Positions 1-8,143 are shown, counted from the stretch's first letter. The stretch: DNA of 64,000 bases from Chitinophaga pinensis DSM 2588 (GCF_000024005.1 NC_013132.1:1426001-1490000); one strand, 5' to 3'. Numbers and translations are program-made. Notes: a model not told the origin generated them from the sequence alone.

Positions 1-1
1 G

Positions 2-91
2 GCATTGCGCTGGAGACAGGAACCAAATGCACTGGCATCTGTAACAGGTGCTGAAAAAGATAGTGTAGGCGGGGCTTTGTGGGCAGTGTGA
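2..91 (+). CDS. 3' end of an unidentified gene (partial)
   Basis: A reading frame is open from the first bases of the window to a TGA at 89-91, giving a 29-residue C-terminal fragment ending in GGALWAV. It runs convergently into adenine deaminase, and a strong symmetrical hairpin lies just after its stop, as expected for a gene end. The fragment is too short to assign a family, and chance openness of about 90 bases cannot be excluded. Confidence 0.45.
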   Translation, partial: ALRWRQEPNALASVTGAEKDSVGGALWAV

Positions 92-97
92 CAAACA

Positions 98-131
98 AAT
101 TGCAGGTATATGTATGCATATACCTGCAATT
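98..131. terminator. Bidirectional terminator hairpin between convergent genes
   Basis: A perfect 15-bp stem (left arm 98-112, right arm 117-131) closes a 4-base loop. On the minus strand a T-rich run follows the stem, so it should end ade transcription. It lies 12 bases past the ade stop codon and 6 bases past the stop of the convergent partial gene. Confidence 0.7.
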
Positions 132-143
132 ATAATCAATATG

Positions 144-1781
144 CTATAAGATAGCTGCTGTAAAGCTGAAATGATCTCCGTCAAACAATCCCTTGTCACT
201 CAGTTTCAGATGCGGAATAACCAGCAGCGCCATGAATGATAATGTCATGAAAGGCGCATCCAGTTTGCTTCCCAGTGCTTTCGCCGCTTTGTCCAGCTGA
301 CTGTATTGTGCCGCTACTTCATAACCATCTAAGTTGCTCATTAACCCGGCAACAGGCAACGGCAATATGCTCACTTCACTATTGCTCACTACACTTACAC
401 CGCCCTTATGTGTAATGACTGCATTGACTGCCTCTGCGATGCTTTCATCATCTACGCCGACTACGATGATATTATGGCTGTCATGCGCAACGGATGAAGC
501 AATAGCGCCCTGTTTAAAACCAAAGTTCCTGATGAAGCCCAATGCGACAGGCGCTTCCTGGTAACGGTTTACGACCGCCAGTTTCAGTATGTCTTTTTCT
601 GTTGAAGAGAATAACTGATTGTCCACAACAGGCAATGTCTCTGTAAAACTATTGGTGATCAGTTGTCCGTCGAGCGCTTCTATCACTTTTACTTTCGCCG
701 TAATACCGTCAGCGGTAATACGAAAATCGCTTGTTGATTTTGGTGTACAGGCAAAGTTGTTAATCACCGGTGCAATGACAGAAGGGATCAATGTTTCTCC
801 GTTTTGGGCGACCAGCTGACCGTTGATATAAGTTGCCTTGATGTTGAATGTGTCGGGATGATCTGCCACGATAAAGTCAGCAGGATCGCCTACGCGTAAT
901 AATCCGGCAGGTATCTTGTAATGTAATACCGGATTCACACAGGCCGCACGCAGTACTTTAAACAGATCAATCTTTAATGCCAATGCTCTTCTTACCAGTG
1001 CATCGATATGTCCTTCTACAAGATTATCCGGGTGCTTATCATCACTACAGAACATGATCTTTTCAGGATGATCCTGTAACAGTGGTATGAGCGCGTCGAA
1101 GTTGCGAGCAGCACTGCCTTCTCTGATCAGGATATGCATACCGTATTGCAGTTTGTCTAATGCTTCCGCTGCGGTAAAACATTCGTGATCTGTACTGATG
1201 CCGGCAGCGATATACTTTTTTGCGTCTTCGCCCCGCAGACCAGGTGCATGTCCATCAACAGGTTTACCGATACGTTTTGCCGCTGCAATCTTCTCCATTA
1301 CATCTGCCTGTTCATGCAGTACGCCGGGGAAGTTCATCATCTCTGTGAGATAAAGTACTTCCGGTTTTTGCAGTAATGCTTCTACATCCGCAACTGTGAC
1401 TTCAGCACCTGCTGTTTCAAAGATGGTTGCGGGTACGCAGGAAGGCGCGCCGAAGCAGAACTTAAAGGGAACGGTCTTCCCGTTTTCCAGCATGTATTCA
1501 ACACCCTGTACACCCAGTACGTTCGCTATTTCGTGCGGATCTGAAACCGTAGCTATGGTACCATGTACAACGGCCAGTCTGGCGAATTGTGAGGGCGTCA
1601 GCATAGAGCTTTCTACGTGCACATGTGCATCTACAAAACCAGGCAGCAGGTACTGTTCATGTGTCGTTGCGTCTTCTGTAATACGGGCGATACGGCCGTT
1701 TTCAACGGTAACGGTAGCCGGATAGATCTTTTGTTGCAGGATATCTATCAGGTTACCGGATATCTGAAAGGAGGTGGACAT
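144..1781 (-). CDS. ade: Adenine deaminase
   Basis: Hydrolyses adenine to hypoxanthine and ammonia in purine salvage, in the cytoplasm. The 545-residue length fits the family. The amidohydrolase metal motif DAHVHVESS is at residues 51-59, DPHEIANVLG at about 81-90, and a FCSDDKHPDN segment further on; a C-terminal Ade-specific domain with GGVSVV and LPLPVAGLMS follows. The gene lies 11 bases downstream of a WYL-type regulator on the same strand and is probably cotranscribed with it, which makes that regulator a candidate for controlling purine salvage. The ATG at 1781 puts the first metal motif at the usual distance from the N-terminus. Identity is secure; regulation is inferred from position. 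Confidence 0.93.
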   Translation of the reverse strand: MSTSFQISGNLIDILQQKIYPATVTVENGRIARITEDATTHEQYLLPGFVDAHVHVESSMLTPSQFARLAVVHGTIATVSDPHEIANVLGVQGVEYMLENGKTVPFKFCFGAPSCVPATIFETAGAEVTVADVEALLQKPEVLYLTEMMNFPGVLHEQADVMEKIAAAKRIGKPVDGHAPGLRGEDAKKYIAAGISTDHECFTAAEALDKLQYGMHILIREGSAARNFDALIPLLQDHPEKIMFCSDDKHPDNLVEGHIDALVRRALALKIDLFKVLRAACVNPVLHYKIPAGLLRVGDPADFIVADHPDTFNIKATYINGQLVAQNGETLIPSVIAPVINNFACTPKSTSDFRITADGITAKVKVIEALDGQLITNSFTETLPVVDNQLFSSTEKDILKLAVVNRYQEAPVALGFIRNFGFKQGAIASSVAHDSHNIIVVGVDDESIAEAVNAVITHKGGVSVVSNSEVSILPLPVAGLMSNLDGYEVAAQYSQLDKAAKALGSKLDAPFMTLSFMALLVIPHLKLSDKGLFDGDHFSFTAAIL

Positions 1782-1792
1782 TCCCTGTGATT

Positions 1793-2800
1793 TTAAGATG
1801 AATAATTTTGCAGCATTTTTTTAGCTTCTGCGGAGAGCTTTTCTGTCAGTGACGCAGGTTGCAGCACTTTTACGTTTGCGCCATAACTCAACAGCAGCAT
1901 CTGTAATTCATGATTGATCACAACATTGATAGAAATGCGGCATTCCTTGTCATTGTCTTTTTCAACCTGCTGTGAAGGATGGATAGGTTGTGATTTAATG
2001 TACTTACCCTGCAATGGGGTAAATGCCAGTATCACTTTTTCTGGTTCTCCCTGCGGTACCGTCACGCCGATAGCGTGCTGATAATAGCTGGCATCATCGA
2101 AGTTCTTTTCATCGAATGTTTTATTGGTCGGCCAGATGTCTACGATCCTGTCCAGTGCGAATGTCAGCAGGGTACCACCTTTTGCCTTCTGACTTTTACC
2201 GATCAGGTAAAAGCGGTACTGGTATTCACGCAGGTGATACGGTTCTACCCAGTGTTCTTTCGGTTCATTCCGGTCAAAACTCTGATAGGCGATGCGTATC
2301 ACTTCCCTGCCTTTGATCGCATCTACGATGAAGGGAATATGCGCAGCGCCTTTGTACTGTGTGGTACGGGCAAATTTGATCAGTCCTTTGTGCTCCAGTA
2401 CTTCCCTGTTCTTTTTCAGGCTGGTCGCTATTTTGAGGATAGCGTCCTCAAACTGCACAATGACAGGGAGACTGCGGAATTGTTCCAGTATACCGATGGC
2501 GATTTCCAGCCCCTGGAGATCCGCTTCATCTATGGGCAGACTATTGATAGAGTAGGTGTCGTCAGTATAACGATAAGTGCCTGTACTGCGATCGTACAGG
2601 ATAGGCGCCTTATAGTTCAGTTCGGGGTCATGGCGCATGTCCTGGATGTCTTTCTGGATCGTACGTACGGAAATGGTGGTGTCCATTTTCCCGGATACGA
2701 ATTCAATCAGATCCTCCAGGGTGGGTTTTCTCAAACGCTTGTTGCGTAAACGCTCGTCTATCCAGCGATAACGCGAAACAGCATCCTTGTTTTTAGGCAT
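1793..2800 (-). CDS. WYL-domain transcriptional regulator
   Basis: A 335-residue protein with an N-terminal winged-helix segment of DeoR/YafY type (about residues 1-80, including TLEDLIEFVSG and SVRTIQKDIQDMR). A WYL domain follows (about 155-240, with VIRIAYQSF, HWVEPYHLREYQYRFYLIG and FALDRI), then a WCX-like C-terminal part. WYL proteins are ligand-responsive DNA-binding regulators; the ligand here is unknown. It stands immediately upstream of ade and divergent from an unknown gene at 2902, so the 101-bp divergent spacer is the likely place for its operator. No clean promoter was found for it on the minus strand. Confidence 0.87.
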   Translation of the reverse strand: MPKNKDAVSRYRWIDERLRNKRLRKPTLEDLIEFVSGKMDTTISVRTIQKDIQDMRHDPELNYKAPILYDRSTGTYRYTDDTYSINSLPIDEADLQGLEIAIGILEQFRSLPVIVQFEDAILKIATSLKKNREVLEHKGLIKFARTTQYKGAAHIPFIVDAIKGREVIRIAYQSFDRNEPKEHWVEPYHLREYQYRFYLIGKSQKAKGGTLLTFALDRIVDIWPTNKTFDEKNFDDASYYQHAIGVTVPQGEPEKVILAFTPLQGKYIKSQPIHPSQQVEKDNDKECRISINVVINHELQMLLLSYGANVKVLQPASLTEKLSAEAKKMLQNYSS

Positions 2801-2868
2801 GCATGGAAATATTTAGAGGATAAAAATAGTTAAAATTCGCTACGCAAATTCTCTGCGTTTTGCACCGG

Positions 2869-2876
2869 TATCTTTG
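2869..2876 (+). promoter_or_regulatory. Probable -7 promoter element
   Basis: TATCTTTG matches the Bacteroidota -7 consensus TAnnTTTG and lies 25 bases before the ATG at 2902. No convincing TTG was found 19-20 bases upstream, so only the -7 box is supported. Confidence 0.5.
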
Positions 2877-2901
2877 TATCGTTATCAACAACTAATCGGT
2901 T

Positions 2902-3486
2902 ATGAAACAGACAAATACCGCTACTGTTAGTACCTCCGAAGCAATATCAGTTGGCCAGATCATCCTGGATGATACCAATTATTTAACCTTCTGGGGCCAC
3001 ATCAAAAAAGATGATACCTGGCAGCGTTGTGACTTCATCACAACCTACGAAGTGTTAAATACCATGTTACGCTATGTACAGGACAGAAGTGATGCTGTGC
3101 AGATGACAATTGTACAGAAGCTGGAAAACATGGAACAAATCCCGGATATGATAGATCTGGAGATGGAGCTGGGAAAAGCAGTATTGTTTGATAACATGTA
3201 TTTCAGGTTAGCCCGCCCCGGAAACCGCGAGAACGGCCACTGGGTTGAATATACAGCAGGTGAATGCTACTATATAGAGCAGGTGACCCCATTACCTTCT
3301 GCCAGCGTACCCCATTACGTCAGAAAAATAGACCATTGTATGGAAATGCTCCACAAGAGCTATGAACTGTACCTCGGCTATATTGAACTGGAATTTGATG
3401 AAGACGCAGCACGTAAAAAATCCGATCTGGCAGACGATCTTAAGTTTACACTGGCATATTATGCCTGGAAAGAAAGGACCTTATAA
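2902..3486 (+). CDS. Uncharacterised 194-residue protein
   Basis: I do not recognise a family. The protein is soluble and acidic, without a signal peptide or membrane segment. It has several Trp/Tyr-rich stretches (TFWGHIKKDDTWQRCDF, GHWVEYTAGECYYIEQV) and a helical C-terminus (YELYLGYIELEFDEDAARKKSDLADD). It is divergently transcribed from the WYL regulator and has its own -7 box, so it may be a regulator target. The ATG at 2902 is well placed and the frame is unbroken, so the gene looks real; function is unknown. Confidence 0.75.
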   Translation: MKQTNTATVSTSEAISVGQIILDDTNYLTFWGHIKKDDTWQRCDFITTYEVLNTMLRYVQDRSDAVQMTIVQKLENMEQIPDMIDLEMELGKAVLFDNMYFRLARPGNRENGHWVEYTAGECYYIEQVTPLPSASVPHYVRKIDHCMEMLHKSYELYLGYIELEFDEDAARKKSDLADDLKFTLAYYAWKERTL

Positions 3487-3511
3487 ACTCGTACCCCATA
3501 CTATTCTTGTG

Positions 3512-3550
3512 AACCCCTGAATGAACCCTGAAAAACCCTGATAACCCCGA
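3512..3550 (+). repeat. Four short AACCC(C)TGA-like tandem repeats
   Basis: Within the 266-bp spacer between the 194-residue protein and the peroxiredoxin, the unit AACCC(C)TGA recurs at 3512, 3524, 3534 and 3543, the last as AACCCCGA. The spacing is 9-12 bases. No reading frame uses them. The rest of the spacer holds a terminator and a promoter box, listed separately. Confidence 0.5.
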
Positions 3551-3645
3551 AAAAGCGACCCGGTAACCCCTACGGTGTTGTGTTGCGCTTCTAGGTAAGC
3601 GTTATCCCTAATACCTTTTGCGTCCAGTTGTTTGTCTTAACTCCG

Positions 3646-3680
3646 CCCTGCCTGTTCTTCAGGCAGGGATTTTTTTTTTG
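3646..3680 (+). terminator. Rho-independent terminator
   Basis: A perfect 9-bp GC-rich stem (3646-3654 with 3660-3668) with a 5-base loop is followed by a run of ten T. It lies 160 bases after the stop of the 194-residue gene and 73 bases before the peroxiredoxin ATG. Confidence 0.85.
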
Positions 3681-3720
3681 AAAAATCATCGCAAAGTCTA
3701 TAATATTTGTAGGAAAATCC

Positions 3721-3728
3721 TATTTTTG
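3721..3728 (+). promoter_or_regulatory. Probable -7 promoter element of the peroxiredoxin gene
   Basis: TATTTTTG fits TAnnTTTG and stands 24 bases before the ATG at 3753, downstream of the terminator. A -33 TTG at standard spacing was not seen. Confidence 0.5.
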
Positions 3729-3752
3729 AATACTCTAAAAACAAGAGAACTT

Positions 3753-4388
3753 ATGAGCTTAAGATTAGGAGATACCGCACCGAACTTTCAGGCTAAGACT
3801 TCACAGGGTGATATTGATTTTTATGAGTTCCTGGGAGACAGCTGGGGAGTATTATTTTCACATCCGGCTGACTATACACCCGTATGTACTACCGAATTAG
3901 GTAAAACAGCACAACTTAAAGACGATTTCGCAAAGCGTAATGTAAAAGTACTGGCGCTGAGCGTAGATCCACTGGAAAAACACCTGGGTTGGATCAACGA
4001 TATCAACGAAACACAGAACACAGATGTTCAGTTTCCTATTATCGCTGACGAAGACAGGAAAGTTTCCGATCTTTATGATATGATCCATCCGAATGCTTCA
4101 GAAACCTTTACAGTAAGGTCTTTGTTCATTATCGGACCTGATAAAAAAGTAAAACTGATGATCACTTATCCGGCTTCAACCGGCAGAAACTTCAATGAGA
4201 TTCTGCGTGTGATCGACTCTCTGCAGCTGACTGCTAACTACAGCGTAGCGACTCCTGCAAACTGGGTTGATGGTGAAGACGTTATCGTGACCGCTGCGGT
4301 GAAAACCGAAGATATTCCGGGTCGTTTCCCAAAAGGTCATAAGATCGTTAAGCCTTACTTAAGAACAACGCCTCAGCCGAACAAATAA
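3753..4388 (+). CDS. Peroxiredoxin, 1-Cys/Prx6 type
   Basis: Reduces hydrogen peroxide and organic peroxides in the cytoplasm. The 211-residue protein has the peroxidatic motif SHPADYTPVCTTELG with Cys45, the LSVDPLEKHLGW segment typical of Prx6-type enzymes, and the C-terminal arm GRFPKGHKIVKPYLR. The frame stays open upstream to 3618, but that extension would run through the terminator at 3646-3680 and the promoter box, so the ATG at 3753, which starts MSLRLGDTAPNF, is the correct start. It is monocistronic, flanked by terminators on both sides. Confidence 0.93.
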   Translation: MSLRLGDTAPNFQAKTSQGDIDFYEFLGDSWGVLFSHPADYTPVCTTELGKTAQLKDDFAKRNVKVLALSVDPLEKHLGWINDINETQNTDVQFPIIADEDRKVSDLYDMIHPNASETFTVRSLFIIGPDKKVKLMITYPASTGRNFNEILRVIDSLQLTANYSVATPANWVDGEDVIVTAAVKTEDIPGRFPKGHKIVKPYLRTTPQPNK

Positions 4389-4435
4389 GGCAGAAAGCTG
4401 TTAACAAGTAAGAAAATTGATAAACTTGTTCGTTT

Positions 4436-4467
4436 AAAACCTGCACCTTATATGTGTCAGGTTTTTA
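4436..4467 (+). terminator. Terminator after the peroxiredoxin gene
   Basis: An 8-bp stem (4436-4443 with 4458-4465) ends in a T run. A weaker AACAAGT/ACTTGTT hairpin (4403-4409 with 4424-4430) precedes it. Confidence 0.6.
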
Positions 4468-4507
4468 TTCATAAGATTTTTTAATGGTTGGTTTTTGATT
4501 TTTACGA

Positions 4508-4537
4508 AACGGGGATTTCTCCCCGTTTTTTCTTTTT
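4508..4537 (+). terminator. Second terminator after the peroxiredoxin gene
   Basis: An 8-bp stem (4508-4515 with 4520-4527) with a 4-base loop is followed by a long T-rich run. With the hairpin at 4436 it forms a tandem terminator. Confidence 0.8.
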
Positions 4538-4548
4538 ATACCAGTCTG

Positions 4549-4591
4549 TAAAGGCGGTCCCAGGTAGCATCGATGCCAGGTACCGCCTTTA
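4549..4591. other. Long imperfect hairpin in the convergent spacer
   Basis: Ten-base arms (4549-4558 and 4582-4591) pair perfectly around a 23-base centre that holds the palindrome GCATCGATGC (4567-4576). No T run follows. The 378-bp spacer 4389-4766 holds only hairpins and no plausible gene. Confidence 0.5.
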
Positions 4592-4710
4592 ACATTTTAA
4601 TTAAGTACTATGGGTAATATCGTTGTGATGAAGTTATAATGGACAGGAGGTGGACTTGATACGCAGGGGATAGGCAGGAGGTAGGTACATAACAGGCTAG
4701 GGCGGGGCAC

Positions 4711-4741
4711 AAAAAAAGGCGGTCTCTTGCCGAAACCGCCT
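4711..4741 (-). terminator. Terminator of the rRNA-modification operon
   Basis: Arms 4717-4723 and 4735-4741 pair. Read on the minus strand the stem is followed by a run of seven T (4711-4717), 26 bases past the stop of the RluA-type gene. Confidence 0.8.
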
Positions 4742-4766
4742 GTATATCAATAGTCTGTATACGCTT

Positions 4767-5510
4767 TTATAAAACCAGCTCTGTGCTTCTGCCGCTGTTT
4801 TTACGCAGCTGCGTTACAACTGCCTGAATATCTTTTGGCAGCGGGGCTTCAATCACGTTTTCTTCTCCCTGCTGATCTTTGAATTGCAACTGCCACGCGT
4901 GCAGTCCTAGTCGGCTCAGCAGCGGACGTTCTTCCTCTACTCTTTTACCCAGTTTATAGTTCTTCTTGATAGCAGACAGATAAACCGGCGCAGCAGTACC
5001 ATATAGCTCGTCTACGGCGATCGGATGGCCCAGATGCTTCATATGTACGCGAATCTGGTGGGTACGGCCTGTATGGATCTGTAATTGCACCAGGCTGTAG
5101 AGGCCAAATGCTTCTAATACCTGATAGTCAGTCTGGGCGTTTTTACCCTTTCTGTTGGTCACCATTCTGCCTTTGATGGTCGGATGCTCCATAATGGCTT
5201 CATCCACGCTGCCGGTTTCCGGGTGTAATTGTCCGTTTACCAGGCCTTTATAGAATTTCTTCACATTACGGCCTTCGAACAGCTGCGAATAATATTTGTG
5301 GGCTACCTCATTTTTGGCAAACAGGATCACGCCACTGGTGTCTTTATCCAGGCGGTGTACCGTGAAGATTTCACCGTAATGCTTTTTCAGCAATCCCTGG
5401 AGGGAATCCAGCTGGTTATCATGCCTGTCCGGAATGGTCAGCATACCTGCAGGTTTGTTCAGAATAACAAAGTCTGCCGTTTCTTTTATGATGATGTCGT
5501 TAATGCGCAT
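4767..5510 (-). CDS. RluA-family pseudouridine synthase
   Basis: Converts specific uridines in rRNA (or tRNA) to pseudouridine. The 247-residue protein carries the catalytic motif HRLDKDTSG at residues 52-60 with the nucleophilic Asp55, LNKPAGMLTIP near the N-terminus, and the RluA-type LQIHTGRTHQIRVHMKHLGHPI segment. There is no S4 domain, so it resembles short RluA/RluC-like enzymes; the target nucleotide cannot be told from sequence. It starts 3 bases after the RluB-type gene in an operon with rlmN and ends before a clear terminator. Confidence 0.9.
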   Translation of the reverse strand: MRINDIIIKETADFVILNKPAGMLTIPDRHDNQLDSLQGLLKKHYGEIFTVHRLDKDTSGVILFAKNEVAHKYYSQLFEGRNVKKFYKGLVNGQLHPETGSVDEAIMEHPTIKGRMVTNRKGKNAQTDYQVLEAFGLYSLVQLQIHTGRTHQIRVHMKHLGHPIAVDELYGTAAPVYLSAIKKNYKLGKRVEEERPLLSRLGLHAWQLQFKDQQGEENVIEAPLPKDIQAVVTQLRKNSGRSTELVL

Positions 5511-5513
5511 AAT

Positions 5514-7064
5514 TTACTTAAAGTGCTTCAGAAGGATGATCTCTTTTTCTGTCAGGAAACGCCATTTACCACGGTTGATGTTCTTCTTGGTAAGACCGGC
5601 GTAAGTAACACGGTCCAGTTTTTCCACTTCGTATTCTAGGTGTTCGAAAATGCGGCGTACGATACGGTTTTTACCACTGTGAATTTCAATACCAACCTGT
5701 GTTTTATCACCGGCTTCCACGTATCCAAGTGCATCTACATTGGCCACACCATCTTCCAGAGTCACCCCTTGCAGAATGTTTTCAAAGTGCGCTTTGGTCA
5801 GTGGTTTATTCAGTCCTACGTGATAAATCTTTTTGATATTGTGTTTCGGATGCGCCAGTTTCTGCGCCAGTTCGCCATCATTGGTCAGCAGCAGCAAACC
5901 AGATGTATTACGGTCAAGACGGCCTACAGGATATACGCGCTGTTCTTCTGTAGTGGCGTCCTGGATCAGTTCCATGACTGTTTTACGGCCTTCCGGATCA
6001 TCAGTGGTAGTGATGTATCCTTTTGGTTTGTTCAACAGAATATATACCAGGTTTTTCTGGATATTGATCTTCCTGTTGTTGATCGCTACTTCGTCTTTTG
6101 CAGTTACCTTAAACGCCGGCTCAGTAATGAGTTCGCCATTTACGGTCACTTTTCCTTCCTTGACAAAGTCCACTGCTTTTCTACGGGAACAAAGGCCGGA
6201 GTGTGCGATGTATTTATTCAGCGGCATTTCGCCTGGTGCGTTACCGGATTCTTCATTCTTAGACGATCTTTTACCATATGAATCATCTTCATGACGAGCC
6301 CTTCTGGTAGCCAGTTTACGATCCTGTTTACCGGCAAAGCGCTCGTTAGCAGTATCGAAATATTTTTTACGGTTAAAGCCGCTTGGCGTAGGACGTTCGT
6401 CTCTGCTACCGCGTTTACCGGCTTTTTTATCGTCAGTGCCATGGAAAGCACTGTCGTCCGCCTGTTGTGGCTTTGGTTTGAATGGCGTTCTGCCGCTGGC
6501 CGTTTTGCGTACCGGCTCTATGCGGCGTCTGCGGCCGTTTTCATCTCTTTCAGGACGTTTAGAAGCTGGTTTTTCACCACCGTCCTTACGGAAGCCGCGT
6601 GGACCTTTGTGTTCGCCATCATTCTCTTTACGTTCGGTACGGAAAGGGCGGTCACTTTTTTTGAAATCGCCACGGTCTTTATTGTCATCGTCTTTACGTG
6701 CAGGACGTAAAGGACGTTCATTTCTTTTGAAATCTCCGCGCTCCCTGTTATCGTCGTCTTTGCGTGCAGGGCGGAAAGGGCGTTCGTTTCTTTTAAAATC
6801 TCCGCGCTCCTTGTTATCGTCGTCCTTACGTGCAGGACGGAAAGGACGCTCACCTCTTTTGGATGCTTCGCGGCCATTGTTTTCTTTATCACTGCGTTCG
6901 CTGCGGAAAGGGCGTTCACCTCTTTTATCGCCGCGACCCGGCTTTTCGTCATCACCTCTTTTGCGGTCAGTGTTGCCAAAGCGTTGACCACCTTTATTGG
7001 AACTGCTGCTTTTATTTTCCTTGAAAGGGGAAAATCCTTTCTTAGCAGGTGTATTTTTTCTCAT
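5514..7064 (-). CDS. RluB/RsuA-family pseudouridine synthase with long repetitive charged N-terminus
   Basis: A 516-residue protein. Residues 1 to about 275 are a highly charged, probably disordered extension rich in Arg, Lys, Asp, Gly and Pro, with near-identical 22-residue repeats. An S4 RNA-binding domain follows (about 280-325, MPLNKYIAHSGLCSRRKAV), then the synthase domain with GRLDRNTSG and catalytic Asp384, and an IHSGKNRIVRRIFEHLEYEV segment. Core enzymes of this family are about 240-290 residues. The frame extends to a TTG at 7103 overlapping the rlmN stop, but the ATG at 7064 (MRKNTPAKKGF) is the better start. The extension probably binds rRNA nonspecifically; this is inference. Confidence 0.9.
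   Translation of the reverse strand: MRKNTPAKKGFSPFKENKSSSSNKGGQRFGNTDRKRGDDEKPGRGDKRGERPFRSERSDKENNGREASKRGERPFRPARKDDDNKERGDFKRNERPFRPARKDDDNRERGDFKRNERPLRPARKDDDNKDRGDFKKSDRPFRTERKENDGEHKGPRGFRKDGGEKPASKRPERDENGRRRRIEPVRKTASGRTPFKPKPQQADDSAFHGTDDKKAGKRGSRDERPTPSGFNRKKYFDTANERFAGKQDRKLATRRARHEDDSYGKRSSKNEESGNAPGEMPLNKYIAHSGLCSRRKAVDFVKEGKVTVNGELITEPAFKVTAKDEVAINNRKINIQKNLVYILLNKPKGYITTTDDPEGRKTVMELIQDATTEEQRVYPVGRLDRNTSGLLLLTNDGELAQKLAHPKHNIKKIYHVGLNKPLTKAHFENILQGVTLEDGVANVDALGYVEAGDKTQVGIEIHSGKNRIVRRIFEHLEYEVEKLDRVTYAGLTKKNINRGKWRFLTEKEIILLKHFK
6630..6860 (-). repeat. 66-bp coding tandem repeats in the RluB-type gene
   Basis: A 22-codon unit of the form ERPFRPARKDDDNxERGDFKR repeats three to four times. 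The DNA period is 66 bases, checked by the recurrence of the same GTGCAGG context at 6698 and 6764. Copies differ by a few substitutions, and the outer copies are degenerate. Boundaries are approximate. Confidence 0.75.
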
Positions 7065-7099
7065 CTGTTTGTTTTTGAAAATTGTTTGCAGGAAACTGA

Positions 7100-8143
7100 T
7101 CAACCTTTATTAGCCAACTGACCGCAGGCCGCATCGATGTCTTTACCGCGACTACGACGAAGACGGGCATTTACTCTGTTTTTGGACAGGTATTCCATGA
7201 ATGCCTCGGCAACGTCCTCATCAGGTTTCATGAAGCGGGCGTTGGAAATTGGATTGTACTCAATAATGTTGACCAGATCTGCAGGTACCTGGCGGTATAT
7301 GCGGATCAGCTCTTCGGCATCTTTGAAGGAGTCGTTAAAGTCCTTAAAGAGAATATATTCGAAGGAGATCTGGTTTTGTGTTTCTTTATAGAAGTAGTTC
7401 AATGCTTCGATCAGTACCTTGAGGTTGTTGGTATCATTGATCGGCATGATCTGGCTGCGTTTTTCATCATTGGCAGCGTGCAGGGATAATGCGAGGTTGA
7501 ACTTCACCTTATCGTCTCCCAGCTGGCGGATCATTTTGGCTACCCCGGCAGTAGATACGGTGATACGTCTTGGCGACATACCCAGACCATCCGGAGAAGT
7601 GATGCGCTCAATAGACTGCAATACGTTTTTATAGTTCAGGAGTGGTTCTCCCATACCCATATACACGATATTGCTGAGCTTCTTGCCATATGCTTCCATT
7701 GCCTGCTGGTTCAGGAGGGCAACCTCATCGTAAATTTCATCGAAATCCAGGTTACGCTTACGGTCCATATAACCGGTTGCGCAGAATTTGCAGCTCAGAC
7801 TGCAACCCACCTGGGAAGATACGCAGGCAGTCTGACGGGTGTCCGTAGGGATCAATACCCCTTCCACCATATGCCCGTCATGCAGCCTGAAACGGCTCTT
7901 GATGGTGCCGTCGTCGCTGTGCTGGGTAGTATCTGTCGTGATTGCCGGAAGTGTGAAATGTTCTTCCAGTTTACTGCGTAAGTCTTTGGAAATGTTGGTC
8001 ATAGCGTCGAAGCTGGTAGCATGTTTCAGCCACAGCCACTCATACACCTGTTTGGCGCGGAAAGGCTTTTCCTCTATAGACCCAAAGTATTTCTGTAATT
8101 CCGGTAAGCTGAGGTGCCGGATATTTGTTTTGCCCGATTTCAT
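7100..8143 (-). CDS. rlmN: Dual-specificity RNA methyltransferase RlmN
   Basis: Radical-SAM enzyme that methylates C2 of adenosine 2503 in 23S rRNA and A37 in some tRNAs. The 347-residue protein has the iron-sulfur motif CSLSCKFC (Cys114, Cys118, Cys121), MGMGEPLLNY, LSLHAAND, and the two expected catalytic-type cysteines, Cys107 in TACVSSQVGC and Cys340 near the C-terminus (DAACGQ). It is the first gene of a three-gene operon whose other members are pseudouridine synthases; the next gene begins 35 bases downstream. A -7 box lies about 54 bases upstream. Confidence 0.95.
   Translation of the reverse strand: MKSGKTNIRHLSLPELQKYFGSIEEKPFRAKQVYEWLWLKHATSFDAMTNISKDLRSKLEEHFTLPAITTDTTQHSDDGTIKSRFRLHDGHMVEGVLIPTDTRQTACVSSQVGCSLSCKFCATGYMDRKRNLDFDEIYDEVALLNQQAMEAYGKKLSNIVYMGMGEPLLNYKNVLQSIERITSPDGLGMSPRRITVSTAGVAKMIRQLGDDKVKFNLALSLHAANDEKRSQIMPINDTNNLKVLIEALNYFYKETQNQISFEYILFKDFNDSFKDAEELIRIYRQVPADLVNIIEYNPISNARFMKPDEDVAEAFMEYLSKNRVNARLRRSRGKDIDAACGQLANKG

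Noticed and set aside
2075..2749. A 224-residue plus-strand open frame opposite the WYL regulator
   Set aside because: The minus-strand product has a clear HTH and WYL domain; the other frame shows no motif and no start signal.
4389..4766. A small gene or sRNA in the 378-bp convergent spacer
   Set aside because: Only hairpins and terminators are visible; no promoter box, start codon with a plausible frame, or tRNA-like fold was found.
6630..6900. Regularly spaced repeats that could suggest a CRISPR array
   Set aside because: The 66-bp period is a multiple of three, the copies encode near-identical residues in the RluB-type frame, and there are no unique spacers. It is a coding repeat.
6436..6987. 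A plus-strand open frame of repetitive Arg/Ser-rich sequence opposite the RluB-type gene
   Set aside because: It only mirrors the coding repeats of the opposite strand, has no promoter or family similarity, and the minus-strand frame continues into a clear enzyme.
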